Shown here: in pieces, positions 14,206 to 21,044 of the stretch
Layout: every line of letters starts with the position of its first letter
Numbering within the stretch: the first letter of the stretch is position 1
NCBI GenBank assembly: GCA_027293795.1
Contig: JAPYLE010000245.1
Location: forward strand, 1-21,044
Direction: 5' to 3'
Origin: Rickettsia endosymbiont of Ixodes persulcatus
Lineage (GTDB): Bacteria > Pseudomonadota > Alphaproteobacteria > Rickettsiales > Rickettsiaceae
Length of the DNA stretch: 21,044 nt
Notes under the pieces: generated by a model
What the model was told of the DNA's origin: nothing
The model's database searches: none
The model's input: the letters and a program-made list of their open reading frames with translations, nothing else
Program-made: the position numbers and the translations under genes

Positions 14206-14234
14206 AAACTTTGTTATACCAAAATATTATATAT

Positions 14235-15230
14235 ATGCAAAAATTTTTATCTTTAATAATTGTAATTCTAATACTTTACAATATAGTAAAGTTAAAAATA
14301 TCTCCCGACAACAATAATCCTACAACTGTAGAGCAAACGGCTTCAAATAATTCATATACCGATGAAAACCAAACTAGTATAAATAATGAACCCCCTATTT
14401 CATTAAACGGTAATTTATTTGAACGTACGGTTTCAAAAATAGTAATAAATGCTCTTAAAACCGAAGAGGGGAAAGCATTCTTTGAAAATATTTTACAGCC
14501 GTTAAATGGACCTATCAATCCTAATGATTACATTATTGAAGTACGTAAGGATTTAGTAAAAACGCTGTTTAAAATTAATACGCTTGGTAGTGGTAATATC
14601 GGTCCCGCTTCTTGTGGACATGTAGTTACCGTATTTTATCAAATATCGGATATCAATAATAATTTAATATCGGAAGATACTGAAACTTTTACTTTAGGCT
14701 CTGCTCCTGTAATGCTTGGCTTAGATAATGTAATAATCGGTATGATGGTAGGAGAAGCACGAGAAGCTATTATTCCGGCAAAATACGCCATTAATAATAG
14801 TAATAATATTATCTTCGATAATGCTTATAATTATAAATTTAATGTAATGTTAAAATCTATATTACCGCAAAATTTTGTTAAAAGTAATGAAGTTAAAATT
14901 TATGACGATGAGATAGCTTATCGTGTTCCTTTATTATGTGGTGAAAAAGTAAGTTTTAATGCTAAAATTACTCGCTTATCAAACGGTAAAATATTATATG
15001 ACTCAAAAGCAAAAGGACAAAAAATAGATATGAAAATCGGCGATATTACATATCCTTTAATTTTTTCTTACGCCTTGCAAGGTAAAGTACCGGTTGGAAC
15101 ACGCAGTGTTATTGCTGAAGGCAAAACTTTTAAAGCCTTAGGTTCTAATATAAATAAAATTATTTCTCATGAATCATTACCGATAAATGAATATCTTTTA
15201 CTTGAACTTAATGATTTTAAACAAAATTAA
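14235..15230 (+). CDS. Membrane-anchored protein with two FKBP-like domains
   Basis: From the ATG at 14235 the protein has 331 residues: an N-terminal signal anchor (MQKFLSLIIVILILYNIV), a polar Asn/Thr/Ser-rich linker (about 20-55), then two domains. The first (about 95-205) has the FKBP-type peptidyl-prolyl isomerase pattern: CGHVVTVFYQIS, an acidic turn, FTLGSAPVMLGLDNVIIGM, MVGEAREAIIPAKYAI. The second (about 210-320) repeats it more loosely (CGEKVSFNAKITRLSNGKILYD, then GTRSVIAEGKTF). Several aromatic residues that line the FKBP active site appear to be missing, so chaperone activity is more likely than isomerase activity. Acts in the periplasm by inference. The longer TTG start at 14211 was rejected because of the promoter. 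Confidence 0.65.
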   Translation: MQKFLSLIIVILILYNIVKLKISPDNNNPTTVEQTASNNSYTDENQTSINNEPPISLNGNLFERTVSKIVINALKTEEGKAFFENILQPLNGPINPNDYIIEVRKDLVKTLFKINTLGSGNIGPASCGHVVTVFYQISDINNNLISEDTETFTLGSAPVMLGLDNVIIGMMVGEAREAIIPAKYAINNSNNIIFDNAYNYKFNVMLKSILPQNFVKSNEVKIYDDEIAYRVPLLCGEKVSFNAKITRLSNGKILYDSKAKGQKIDMKIGDITYPLIFSYALQGKVPVGTRSVIAEGKTFKALGSNINKIISHESLPINEYLLLELNDFKQN

Positions 15231-15236
15231 ATAAAT

Positions 15237-15353
15237 ATGAAACAACATAAAATATCAGATAACAAAAAACACAAAAATTATATTTTATTATCTATCCTTG
15301 TCATAATGATAATAATTGTATATCTTATAGCTTTAATAAAAATTGCAGGATAA
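15237..15353 (+). CDS. Small single-span membrane protein (38 residues)
   Basis: ATG 6 bases after the FKBP-like gene's stop; the N-terminal 14 residues are Lys/His-rich (MKQHKISDNKKHKNY), followed by one hydrophobic span (about 16-36) ending IKIAG. The spacing and membrane pattern suggest a real co-transcribed gene. The shape recalls the tiny charged-plus-one-span proteins near cytochrome oxidase assembly genes in alphaproteobacteria, but no such genes are adjacent and I do not assign a family. Confidence 0.5.
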   Translation: MKQHKISDNKKHKNYILLSILVIMIIIVYLIALIKIAG

Positions 15354-15392
15354 ATTTTGTGTTTATTAAAAATTTGAAACATAAATGAAGAA

Positions 15393-15490
15393 TATTTAAT
15401 TTGGAAAAGAGTAATTGGTCTAAATTCCTCGGAGCGTAGTATATATTATTATAAGACTTTGCACCAATTTTTCAAATTAAACGAGTATGT
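15393..15490. repeat. Palindromic repeat (RPE type) upstream of the cupredoxin gene
   Basis: Ends TTTAATTTGGAAAAG (15395-15409) and TTTTTCAAATTAAACGAG (to about 15485), as in 2098-2231; the core is shorter. It occupies most of the 15354-15531 spacer. Confidence 0.75.
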
Positions 15491-15531
15491 AAGAATCTTA
15501 CTTGAAACTTTAATTAAGCTAGGAGTTTAGT

Positions 15532-15912
15532 ATGGAAATTATTAAAAAAAACAAAAATATTATTATAATAGTAGGTTTAATATTTCTAGCAGCAATCATT
15601 TATATCTCTACAAATAAGAGTGCCCACAATAAAACAAATGATAATATATTAGAAGTAAAGATAGCTATAAAAGATCATAAATTTGTTCCGAATATAGTTG
15701 AAGTACCGAAATCTACTAAAATAAGGTTAATTGTTCATAATGAAGATGATACAGTAGAAGAATTTGAAAGTCATGATTTACATCGTGAAAAAATAGTTAT
15801 GCCAAATGAGTCAATAAATATTATACTTGCACCGCTTAATCCTGGAAAATATGAATTTTTTGGAGATTTTCATCACGATACGGCTCAGGGTTTTATAATT
15901 GTTAATGATTAG
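15532..15912 (+). CDS. Cupredoxin-fold periplasmic protein of an iron-uptake module
   Basis: N-terminal membrane anchor or signal (about 9-26) and a cupredoxin-like beta domain (about 38-126) of the EfeO-N/P19-like kind. There is no cysteine anywhere, so a type 1 copper centre is impossible; possible metal ligands are H49, H81, H84, H114 and H115 (FESHDLHRE and GDFHHDTAQGF). A good Shine-Dalgarno (AGGAG, 15521-15525) lies 6 bases before the ATG. The FTR1 permease gene starts 8 bases after the stop, so this protein probably passes iron to the permease. Confidence 0.82.
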   Translation: MEIIKKNKNIIIIVGLIFLAAIIYISTNKSAHNKTNDNILEVKIAIKDHKFVPNIVEVPKSTKIRLIVHNEDDTVEEFESHDLHREKIVMPNESINIILAPLNPGKYEFFGDFHHDTAQGFIIVND

Positions 15913-15920
15913 ATAAAAAT

Positions 15921-16769
15921 ATGTTTAAAATTGCTTTAGTAGTGTTTCGTGAATGTTTAGAAATATCTTTATTACTTGGTGTAATACTCGCCGTAACAAA
16001 ACAAATAGAAAAATCTCGTCTTTATATTATTGCCGGAGTAATGCTTGGAGTAGTATTTGCTTCAATTTTTGCATTTTTTACACGTAAATTATCTTTATCT
16101 TTTGGCGGAATGGGAGATGAGTTATTCGATTCCGGAATTATGATACTAATAACAATTCTGATTAGCTGGACAATAATATGGATGCAAGGTTACAGTATAA
16201 AAGTAAAGCAACATATAAACGACTTATCAGTAAAAATTCATGAAGGTAATGCCAGTTATTTCATGTTGGTTTTTTTAGTTGCCACTACTATATTACGAGA
16301 AGGTGCGGAAATTATTATTTTAGTATATAGCATATCTTCAGTTGAAACAATATCAAGCAGTATTTACTTGCAAGGAGTAATAATAGGTGCTACAAGTGGG
16401 TTCTTACTTGGTTTAGTAATATATTTCGGTTTAATTAAGATTGCTAATCAAAAATATATTTTTAAAATCTCTAGCGTATTATTAATGCTAATAGCAGGCG
16501 GATTTGCAGCAAGTGCGGCAGGTATTCTAACTTCTTCCGGTCTGGTTATGTTTTTATCCGATCAACTTTGGGATAGTTCATGGTTAGTAGCAGATAGAAG
16601 TATGGTAGGCAAAATCTTACATATTGTTACCGGTTATATTGCAAGACCTAACGGACTGCAAGTACTTGCTTATTCTACTACTATATTACTGATAAATATT
16701 TTCATACAAATAAAATTAAGATATTCCAAAAATATCTTAATATCAGTACAAAAAAATAAATCAAATTAA
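15921..16769 (+). CDS. efeU: FTR1/EfeU-family high-affinity iron permease
   Basis: Inner-membrane iron transporter with about seven membrane spans in 282 residues. Both REXXE iron-binding motifs are present: R10-E14 (RECLE) and R126-E130 (REGAE), each inside a membrane segment as in yeast Ftr1 and E. coli EfeU. It follows the cupredoxin-like gene by 8 bases. No DyP-type peroxidase (EfeB) or full-length EfeO is present, so this is a reduced two-gene uptake unit resembling cupredoxin-FTR1 pairs of other bacteria. Expression may respond to iron, but no operator is evident. Confidence 0.92.
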   Translation: MFKIALVVFRECLEISLLLGVILAVTKQIEKSRLYIIAGVMLGVVFASIFAFFTRKLSLSFGGMGDELFDSGIMILITILISWTIIWMQGYSIKVKQHINDLSVKIHEGNASYFMLVFLVATTILREGAEIIILVYSISSVETISSSIYLQGVIIGATSGFLLGLVIYFGLIKIANQKYIFKISSVLLMLIAGGFAASAAGILTSSGLVMFLSDQLWDSSWLVADRSMVGKILHIVTGYIARPNGLQVLAYSTTILLINIFIQIKLRYSKNILISVQKNKSN

Positions 16770-16798
16770 TTTTATTAAAGAGAGCAATTAAATTAAAT

Positions 16799-17341
16799 AT
16801 GTTAAAACTTTTATCAGAAATTAGTCCGGTAATAGCATTTTTTGCAGGCTTTTTTTATGGAGGCGGTATACAAAACGCTACTCTTTATATGCTTATTACA
16901 GCCGTTATTTGCGTCACTATTTGTTATTTTGTAGATAAAAAAGTATCAAAACTTTCTATTATTTCCGTATCGGTTTTATTAGTTTCAGGGAGTATAACTT
17001 TAATTAGCGGCGATTCGATGTATATAAAAATCAAACCTACTATATTATATGTTATTTTTGGAATAATATTTCTCATGAGCGGTATAAGAAAAAATCCTTT
17101 CATTAAATATGCTTTAGAGAGCATAGTACGTCTTAAAGAGGAAAGTTGGATAACTTTAAGCTATAGGACAGCAGCTTTTTTCTTTTTTATGGCTGTAGTT
17201 AATGAAGTAGTTTGGCGTAATTTCTCAGATGAAACATGGGTAAAATTCAAAGTATTCGGAGTAATACCTATTACCTTTATATTTATTTTACTGCAATTAC
17301 CTCTTTTATTAAAGAATAAATTACCGGATAGTAAGATATGA
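16799..17341 (+). CDS. yciB: YciB (intracellular septation protein A)
   Basis: Multi-spanning inner-membrane protein of 180 residues with about five spans. Family signature: N-terminal LSEISPVIAFFAGFFYGGGIQ, central GIRKNPFIKYALE, and the C-terminal WITLSYRTAAFFFFMAVVNEVVWRN. Members affect cell envelope and septation. The stop overlaps the next gene's ATG (ATGA at 17338-17341), so the BON-domain gene is coupled to it. Confidence 0.93.
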   Translation: MLKLLSEISPVIAFFAGFFYGGGIQNATLYMLITAVICVTICYFVDKKVSKLSIISVSVLLVSGSITLISGDSMYIKIKPTILYVIFGIIFLMSGIRKNPFIKYALESIVRLKEESWITLSYRTAAFFFFMAVVNEVVWRNFSDETWVKFKVFGVIPITFIFILLQLPLLLKNKLPDSKI

Positions 17342-18117
17342 TTTATATAAAAAATATAATAGACTTCTTGGATAACCTATCTTATAAAGAGGAATTTGAA
17401 GGAAACACTTCACCTTGCACCGCAGCGTATATAGACAATCGCGCAGCAGATGCGAGTACCGGATTGACGTACAAATTACCTTTAGAAGGAGGTTATCCAA
17501 GAAGTCTATTAAGAATTTTAATTTTTATAGTTCTCTCTTTTAATTTATCCGCTTGTTTACCTGCCATATTTATCGCAGCAACCACTACCGGCATTGTTGC
17601 CTCAAAAGATCAACCAATGTCTGAAACATTAAATGATTCAAGGATTTCTGCGGGTATTAAAGCTGATTTAGTAAAAAATAATTTTAGAGATTTAGGAGCT
17701 AAAATAAAGGTCGAAGTATCACAAGGAAGAGTATTATTAATAGGAAATATTCAAAAAGAACCGGATGCATTAAAAGCCGTAGAAATTGCTTGGAATCAAA
17801 AAGGCGTAAAAGAAGTTATTAATGAGTTAAAAGTAAATAAAAACAGTAATCATTTTGACTTAGCCCAATATACTAAAGATAGTATGATAACCATGCAAAT
17901 TAAAGCTAAAAATTTAGTCAGGAAAGACATTAAATTTGCTAATTATACTATTCTAACTATAGATAATATTGTTTATTTATTTGGAGTTGCAAGATCAGAA
18001 GAAGAACTAGAAAAACTCGCTTCTATTGCATCAGAAATAAAAGGTGTTGAAAAAGTTGTGTGTTACGCTAAAATAATGGATAACTTTAATAAGTATGATG
18101 ATGATACGACACCATAA
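17338..18117 (+). CDS. Two-BON-domain lipoprotein with RPE1 insertion before its signal
   Basis: BON-domain (OsmY/DolP-like) envelope lipoprotein. The mature part holds two BON domains: about 105-168 (SAGIKADLVKN, VSQGRVLLIGNI, GVKEVINEL) and 175-250 (TMQIKAKNLVRKD, IDNIVYLFGVARSEEELEKLASIASEIKGVEKV). The lipobox LSAC ends at C73, so the leader is far too long. The reason is that residues about 8-58 come from an RPE1 palindromic element. Removing it leaves MIYIKNI joined to RILIFIVLSFNLSAC, a normal lipoprotein signal. DolP-type proteins support outer-membrane integrity. The start overlaps the yciB stop, and the end overlaps rlpA by 23 bases. Secretion with the long leader is untested. Confidence 0.85.
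   Translation: MIYIKNIIDFLDNLSYKEEFEGNTSPCTAAYIDNRAADASTGLTYKLPLEGGYPRSLLRILIFIVLSFNLSACLPAIFIAATTTGIVASKDQPMSETLNDSRISAGIKADLVKNNFRDLGAKIKVEVSQGRVLLIGNIQKEPDALKAVEIAWNQKGVKEVINELKVNKNSNHFDLAQYTKDSMITMQIKAKNLVRKDIKFANYTILTIDNIVYLFGVARSEEELEKLASIASEIKGVEKVVCYAKIMDNFNKYDDDTTP
17357..17511 (+). repeat. RPE1-type palindromic element in the BON lipoprotein gene
   Basis: A perfect inverted repeat of 22 nt (17357-17378 and 17490-17511) bounds the element; the interior matches the copy at 732-877 (DNA and translation: Y[RK]EEF, TAAY, ADASTG, TYKLPLE). Frame kept throughout. Confidence 0.88.
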
Positions 18118-18790
18118 ACTTAGTTTATTAATTTTATTAATTTTTTGTTTTGGTCTAAGCGGTTGTAATACCTCAAAAAAATTACCTTATTCCCACAAAT
18201 ATTCATACAAAGAATTATCAAAAGATGATCCTCATAATCTAACTTATAAAGGGCATTATAAAGTCGGTAAAAATTATAAAATAAAAGGAAAAACTTACAA
18301 ACCTCACAATCCTAAATCTTTCACCGAAATAGGCTATGCATCATGGTATGGTGGGCGTAAAGACGGTTTCCATAGTAAGAAAACAGCTAACGGCGATAGA
18401 TTTAATAGAAATCTATTAACTGCTGCACATAAAACTCTTCCACTTCCCTGTTTAGTCAAAGTTACCAACAAAGCTAATAATAAATCAGTAATTTTAATGG
18501 TTAATGATAGAGGTCCTTTTAAGAAAAATCGTATAATAGATGTTTCTCAAAAAGCAGCTGAAATTTTAGCATTTAAAAATCAAGGTATAACTAAAGTAAA
18601 AATAGAATATTTACCTGATGAAACCGAGAAGTTTCTAAAAAATATTAATTTAAAAAAACCGCAAAACAAAACTTTAGCTAAAAACTCTAAAAAATATTCA
18701 TCTACTAAAGTAGCAAAAAACGGTAAATGTAGTATTAACTGTCATGTAAAACTTGTGAATTTAAAATATAAGCTGGCAGTAAATCCTTAG
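18095..18790 (+). CDS. rlpA: RlpA-family septal lipoprotein (lytic transglycosylase type)
   Basis: Outer-membrane lipoprotein with a double-psi beta-barrel; in Pseudomonas RlpA cleaves denuded peptidoglycan at the septum. Lipobox LSGC with C24; barrel about 78-170 with IGYASWYGGRKDGFHS, AAHKTLPLPCLVKV and VNDRGPFKKNRIIDVS. Of the proposed active-site residues, H112 and D138 are present, while the glutamate after NG is D101 (NGDRFN), a conservative change. No SPOR domain follows; the tail (171-231) is Lys/Asn-rich. Three in-frame ATGs (18095, 18098, 18101) could start it; all overlap the BON gene's end. Activity is inferred from the family. Confidence 0.9.
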   Translation: MMMIRHHKLSLLILLIFCFGLSGCNTSKKLPYSHKYSYKELSKDDPHNLTYKGHYKVGKNYKIKGKTYKPHNPKSFTEIGYASWYGGRKDGFHSKKTANGDRFNRNLLTAAHKTLPLPCLVKVTNKANNKSVILMVNDRGPFKKNRIIDVSQKAAEILAFKNQGITKVKIEYLPDETEKFLKNINLKKPQNKTLAKNSKKYSSTKVAKNGKCSINCHVKLVNLKYKLAVNP

Positions 18791-18832
18791 AAGGTGCATG
18801 GATATTAAATCATCATTATGAGGAAATTTAGA

Positions 18833-19001
18833 CTTTGTTGCATGGCTTGAAAAACGTCATTGCGAACGACTAAAAGGAGCGTGGCAATCTAGAAAAAGTA
18901 ATAAAAATGCTAATTTATAGCATTTTTATTCTTCATTGCTTTGTCAAAACTTACAGTTTTTCCTCTCGCAATGACGAAAAAATACGAGCCATGCAACAAA
19001 G
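18833..19001. repeat. Palindromic repeat between rlpA and the carboxypeptidase gene
   Basis: Perfect 15-nt ends CTTTGTTGCATGGCT (18833-18847) and AGCCATGCAACAAAG (18987-19001), with an inner ATTGCGAACGA / TCGCAATGACG pair and an AATAAAAATGC/GCATTTTTATT hairpin at the centre. It is a third repeat type in the window. A short GCCGCTAAAAGCGGC hairpin follows directly (19001-19015), near the convergent gene ends. Confidence 0.75.
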
Positions 19002-19037
19002 CCGCTAAAAGCGGCAATCTAGAAAAAAAATAATATA

Positions 19038-19958
19038 TCAACTACGTATATTCTTTTTCTTTATTATTTTTGATTTAGCTTTTGTAGTAGATTTATTATT
19101 AGAAGCAAGCTTGATTGAAGGCTTAGCGGCTATAGGCTTAATATTAAAATACTGATCCAACAATCCAATCATTTTTTGATCACGAGATATGGCACTTTTG
19201 CCGCCTGTAACAACGGCAATCAATGATTTACCGTTTCTAGAAGCAGTAGTTACTAAATTATAACCTGCAGGCGTATGAAAGCCTGTTTTCATACCTTCCG
19301 CACCTTGATAATTTTTAGTAACTCTATTGTGTCCGTTTATTATGTTTCCACGAAATACGAAGCTGGTTTTAGAAAATAACGGATAATATTTAGGATAATC
19401 TCTCTTCAGGGCCATAGCAAGTTTAGCCATATCTCTTGCGGTAGTTTGCTGCAATGGGTCATGCCAACCTGAAGCATTTTTAAAATAGGTATTTTTCATA
19501 CCGAGCTGTTTAGCTTTAACATTCATTAAGTGAGCAAAAGCTTTCTCAGAACCTTTCATATTCTCAGCAACCGTTACGGCAGCATCATTAGCGGATTTTA
19601 TGATTAACCCATTAATTGCCTCTCGAACGGTTATAGTGTCCCCTGCTTTTAAACCAAGCTTACAAGGCGGCATTTTTGAAGCTTTTGCTGATACAAGTAA
19701 TTTTTTATCTAAAGGCAACTTACCGGCTTCAATTGATTCAAACATTAAGTATAGAGTCATTAGCTTAGTTAAAGAAGCAGGATAAATCCGAATTTGTGAA
19801 TTATGGGCCTGCAGCACTTTACCGCTTTTTGCATCAATTACTAGACTAGTTTGAACAGGCGGTTTAGGGGTATTTTTTATAGCTTTCTTTGCTTCACTTA
19901 TTGGAGCAAAGAAAGCTGTTGCGATAAAAATATAAGGTAATAAAAATTTACTAAACAT
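19038..19958 (-). CDS. dacF: D-alanyl-D-alanine carboxypeptidase (PBP5/DacF type)
   Basis: Periplasmic serine peptidase that removes the terminal D-Ala from peptidoglycan stem peptides. Signal peptide (1-23), then the peptidase S11 domain with all three motifs: S62-LT-K65 (YPASLTKLMTLY), S122-AN (IIKSANDAA) and K224-TG (EGMKTGFHTPAGYN). Length 306. The usual PBP5 C-terminal beta domain and amphipathic anchor are absent; instead a Lys/Ser/Asn-rich tail (about 280-306) closes the protein, as in other short Rickettsiales forms. Convergent with rlpA across a repeat. Confidence 0.93.
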   Translation of the reverse strand: MFSKFLLPYIFIATAFFAPISEAKKAIKNTPKPPVQTSLVIDAKSGKVLQAHNSQIRIYPASLTKLMTLYLMFESIEAGKLPLDKKLLVSAKASKMPPCKLGLKAGDTITVREAINGLIIKSANDAAVTVAENMKGSEKAFAHLMNVKAKQLGMKNTYFKNASGWHDPLQQTTARDMAKLAMALKRDYPKYYPLFSKTSFVFRGNIINGHNRVTKNYQGAEGMKTGFHTPAGYNLVTTASRNGKSLIAVVTGGKSAISRDQKMIGLLDQYFNIKPIAAKPSIKLASNNKSTTKAKSKIIKKKNIRS

Positions 19959-20019
19959 TTTAAATAAATAAAATATTATTTGAATTAAATCAAGCAGGAT
20001 TATGTTTTTTCTTTTTGTG

Positions 20020-20107
20020 TGTCATCCCGCGACTTGATCACGGGATCCAGTTAAAAATACTAAAATTATTTGTTTCTCTAGATACCGTGGTCAAGCCACA
20101 GTATGAC
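20020..20107. repeat. Palindromic repeat upstream of the carboxypeptidase gene
   Basis: TGTCATCCCGCGACTTGATC at the left and GGTCAAGCCACAGTATGACA at the right; CGGGATCCAGT and GATACCGTGG are shared with 13357-13433 and 4907-4997. Confidence 0.8.
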
Positions 20108-20118
20108 AATAATACTTA

Positions 20119-20918
20119 CTATACTTTAACCTTTTTATTAAGATACATTAATATAAACAAAGCAGGCAAGGCTAAAATTATAGTAAAGATGAAAAAACCA
20201 TCCCAACCCCCATTTACTAGTTTACCAGCATAAATAGTGACAGTATTGTTATATAAACTACTTGCACTACTAAGTAAAGCATACTGCGTTGCGGAATATT
20301 TCTTATTACATAAATTACTGATATATCCGACTAAAGCAGTAGCACCATAGCGGCAGCAAAATTCTCTATAGTAATAGCAATTAACAAAGCTTCAAAAGAA
20401 GGAGGCTGGTGATTAAGCCAAATAAATGCAAAATGCGTTAAACTTTGGGCAATAACGGTAATAATCAAACCTTTAAAATTCCCCACCCTATACATTACAA
20501 TACCACCGGCAAAACCACCGACTAAGGTCGCAATCAATCCATAAAGTTTAGCGATTATTGCTATTTCACCTTTTGTATAACCAAGCTCTATATAAAACGG
20601 TGAAGCAACCGCTCCAAACATAGCATCGCCTAATTTAAAAAATATTACCGTGAGTAAAATAATTACGGCGAATTCTCTTTTAAAAAAATCTTTGAAAGGA
20701 TTAATAACTGTATAAATCCATGAAGTAATATTAATTTTTTCTCTTACTAATTCTTTTTCATTTACTGTTATTATATAAACGACAGAAACGGCTAATATTA
20801 TAGCTATAACAAAGAAATTATTTCTGGTTATTTCTGCAAGATATAAAGCACCCGCCCCTGTAATAAGCATGCTGATTCGATAACCAAGTACGGCAGTTGC
20901 ACACACCATACGCATCAA
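20119..20918 (-). pseudogene. ampG: Broken AmpG-type muropeptide permease
   Basis: AmpG-like MFS transporter imports anhydro-muropeptides for peptidoglycan recycling. The 195-residue frame (20331-20918) begins in the middle of the protein (VLGYRISMLITGAGALYLAEI), so about the first 150 residues are missing; bases 20919-21044 do not encode them in any frame. It runs through several spans (FKLGDAMFGAVASPFYIELGYTKGEIA) to ENFAAAM, then stops. Near 20346 a single base appears lost: one frame over, the sequence continues GATALVGYISNLCNKKYSAT and on to a stop at 20119 (YLNKKVKV). Both defects predict a non-functional copy. Rickettsia typically carry several ampG paralogues, so function may be kept elsewhere. 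Confidence 0.85.
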
Positions 20919-21044
20919 GTTAAGAAAAGCAAGTAGGTTATACTGGTATTACGGTAGTAAATTATGAATTAAAAAGAAGCTAATATATGGTATAAATTTT
21001 TGCAAGATTAACAACTAAATTGTGAGAATTTGTACTATGGGGGG

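Noticed and set aside
14211..14234. TTG start giving an 8-residue longer FKBP-like protein
   Set aside because: It lies at or before the predicted transcription start; the ATG at 14235 directly begins a signal anchor.
18833..19015. Possible CRISPR-like array or tRNA because of stacked hairpins
   Set aside because: There is one palindrome with unlike arms inside and no regularly spaced direct repeats; no cloverleaf could be drawn.
20015..20233. Plus-strand frame of 72 codons
   Set aside because: Runs through a palindromic repeat and antisense to the ampG C-terminus.

Overview
The window is AT-rich, gene-dense but spacer-rich DNA from an obligate intracellular alphaproteobacterium, almost certainly a Rickettsia. 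Four things support this: palindromic repeats of the Rickettsia palindromic element (RPE) type, three of them in frame inside protein genes; a circularly permuted two-piece tmRNA gene whose tag reads ANDNNRYVGAPALAAA; decaying genes (AmpG, an IS200-like transposase, a thioredoxin-like protein); and a typical gene set (NDUFA12, SURF1, SspB, AddA-like helicase). The repeat load fits a spotted-fever or transitional-group species, but the species cannot be fixed from sequence alone.

Layout. Positions 1-115 look like the end of an IS200/IS605-type element. From 196 to about 2680 a minus-strand block reads, in transcription order, ssrA (permuted tmRNA), sspB, rnhA, an NDUFA12-type complex I accessory subunit carrying an RPE1 insertion, and an MCE/MlaD lipid-transport protein, closed by a rho-independent terminator at 140-168. 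Divergently, 2785-4834 holds lpxI-coaE-dnaQ with overlapping ends (lipid A, CoA, DNA polymerase III proofreading). SURF1 (5038-5721) and an AddA-like helicase (5912-8527) follow, each preceded by a palindromic repeat. The helicase lacks the usual C-terminal nuclease and contains an in-frame repeat. An IS200-like remnant fills most of 8528-9095.

A second minus-strand block (9096-13041) reads, in transcription order, a thioredoxin-like protein with a damaged start and a lost active-site cysteine, an S49 (SppA-type) peptidase, dUTPase, and a soluble lytic transglycosylase. Between 13042 and 13466 lies a short plus-strand LptM-like lipoprotein gene whose last codons come from a palindromic repeat. 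Then comes a minus-strand secreted intradiol-dioxygenase-fold protein without the metal-binding histidines.

From 14177 to 18790 the genes are on the plus strand: a membrane-anchored protein with two FKBP-like domains behind a good promoter; a tiny single-span membrane protein; a cupredoxin-like protein plus FTR1 permease (iron uptake); YciB; a two-BON-domain lipoprotein with RPE1 inserted ahead of its lipoprotein signal; and RlpA. The window ends with a minus-strand D,D-carboxypeptidase and a broken ampG (5' truncated and frameshifted). I see no gene in 20919-21044.

How it fits together. Several genes serve the envelope: Slt, RlpA, the D,D-carboxypeptidase and the broken AmpG (peptidoglycan cutting and recycling), LpxI and the LptM-like protein (LPS), MlaD (phospholipid transport) and YciB. 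The most notable functional pairing is tmRNA directly upstream of SspB, the adaptor that delivers tmRNA-tagged proteins to ClpXP. The dominant theme is repeat invasion: palindromic elements sit in most larger spacers, inside three proteins, at the C-terminus of a fourth, and in the spacer between the two tmRNA halves.
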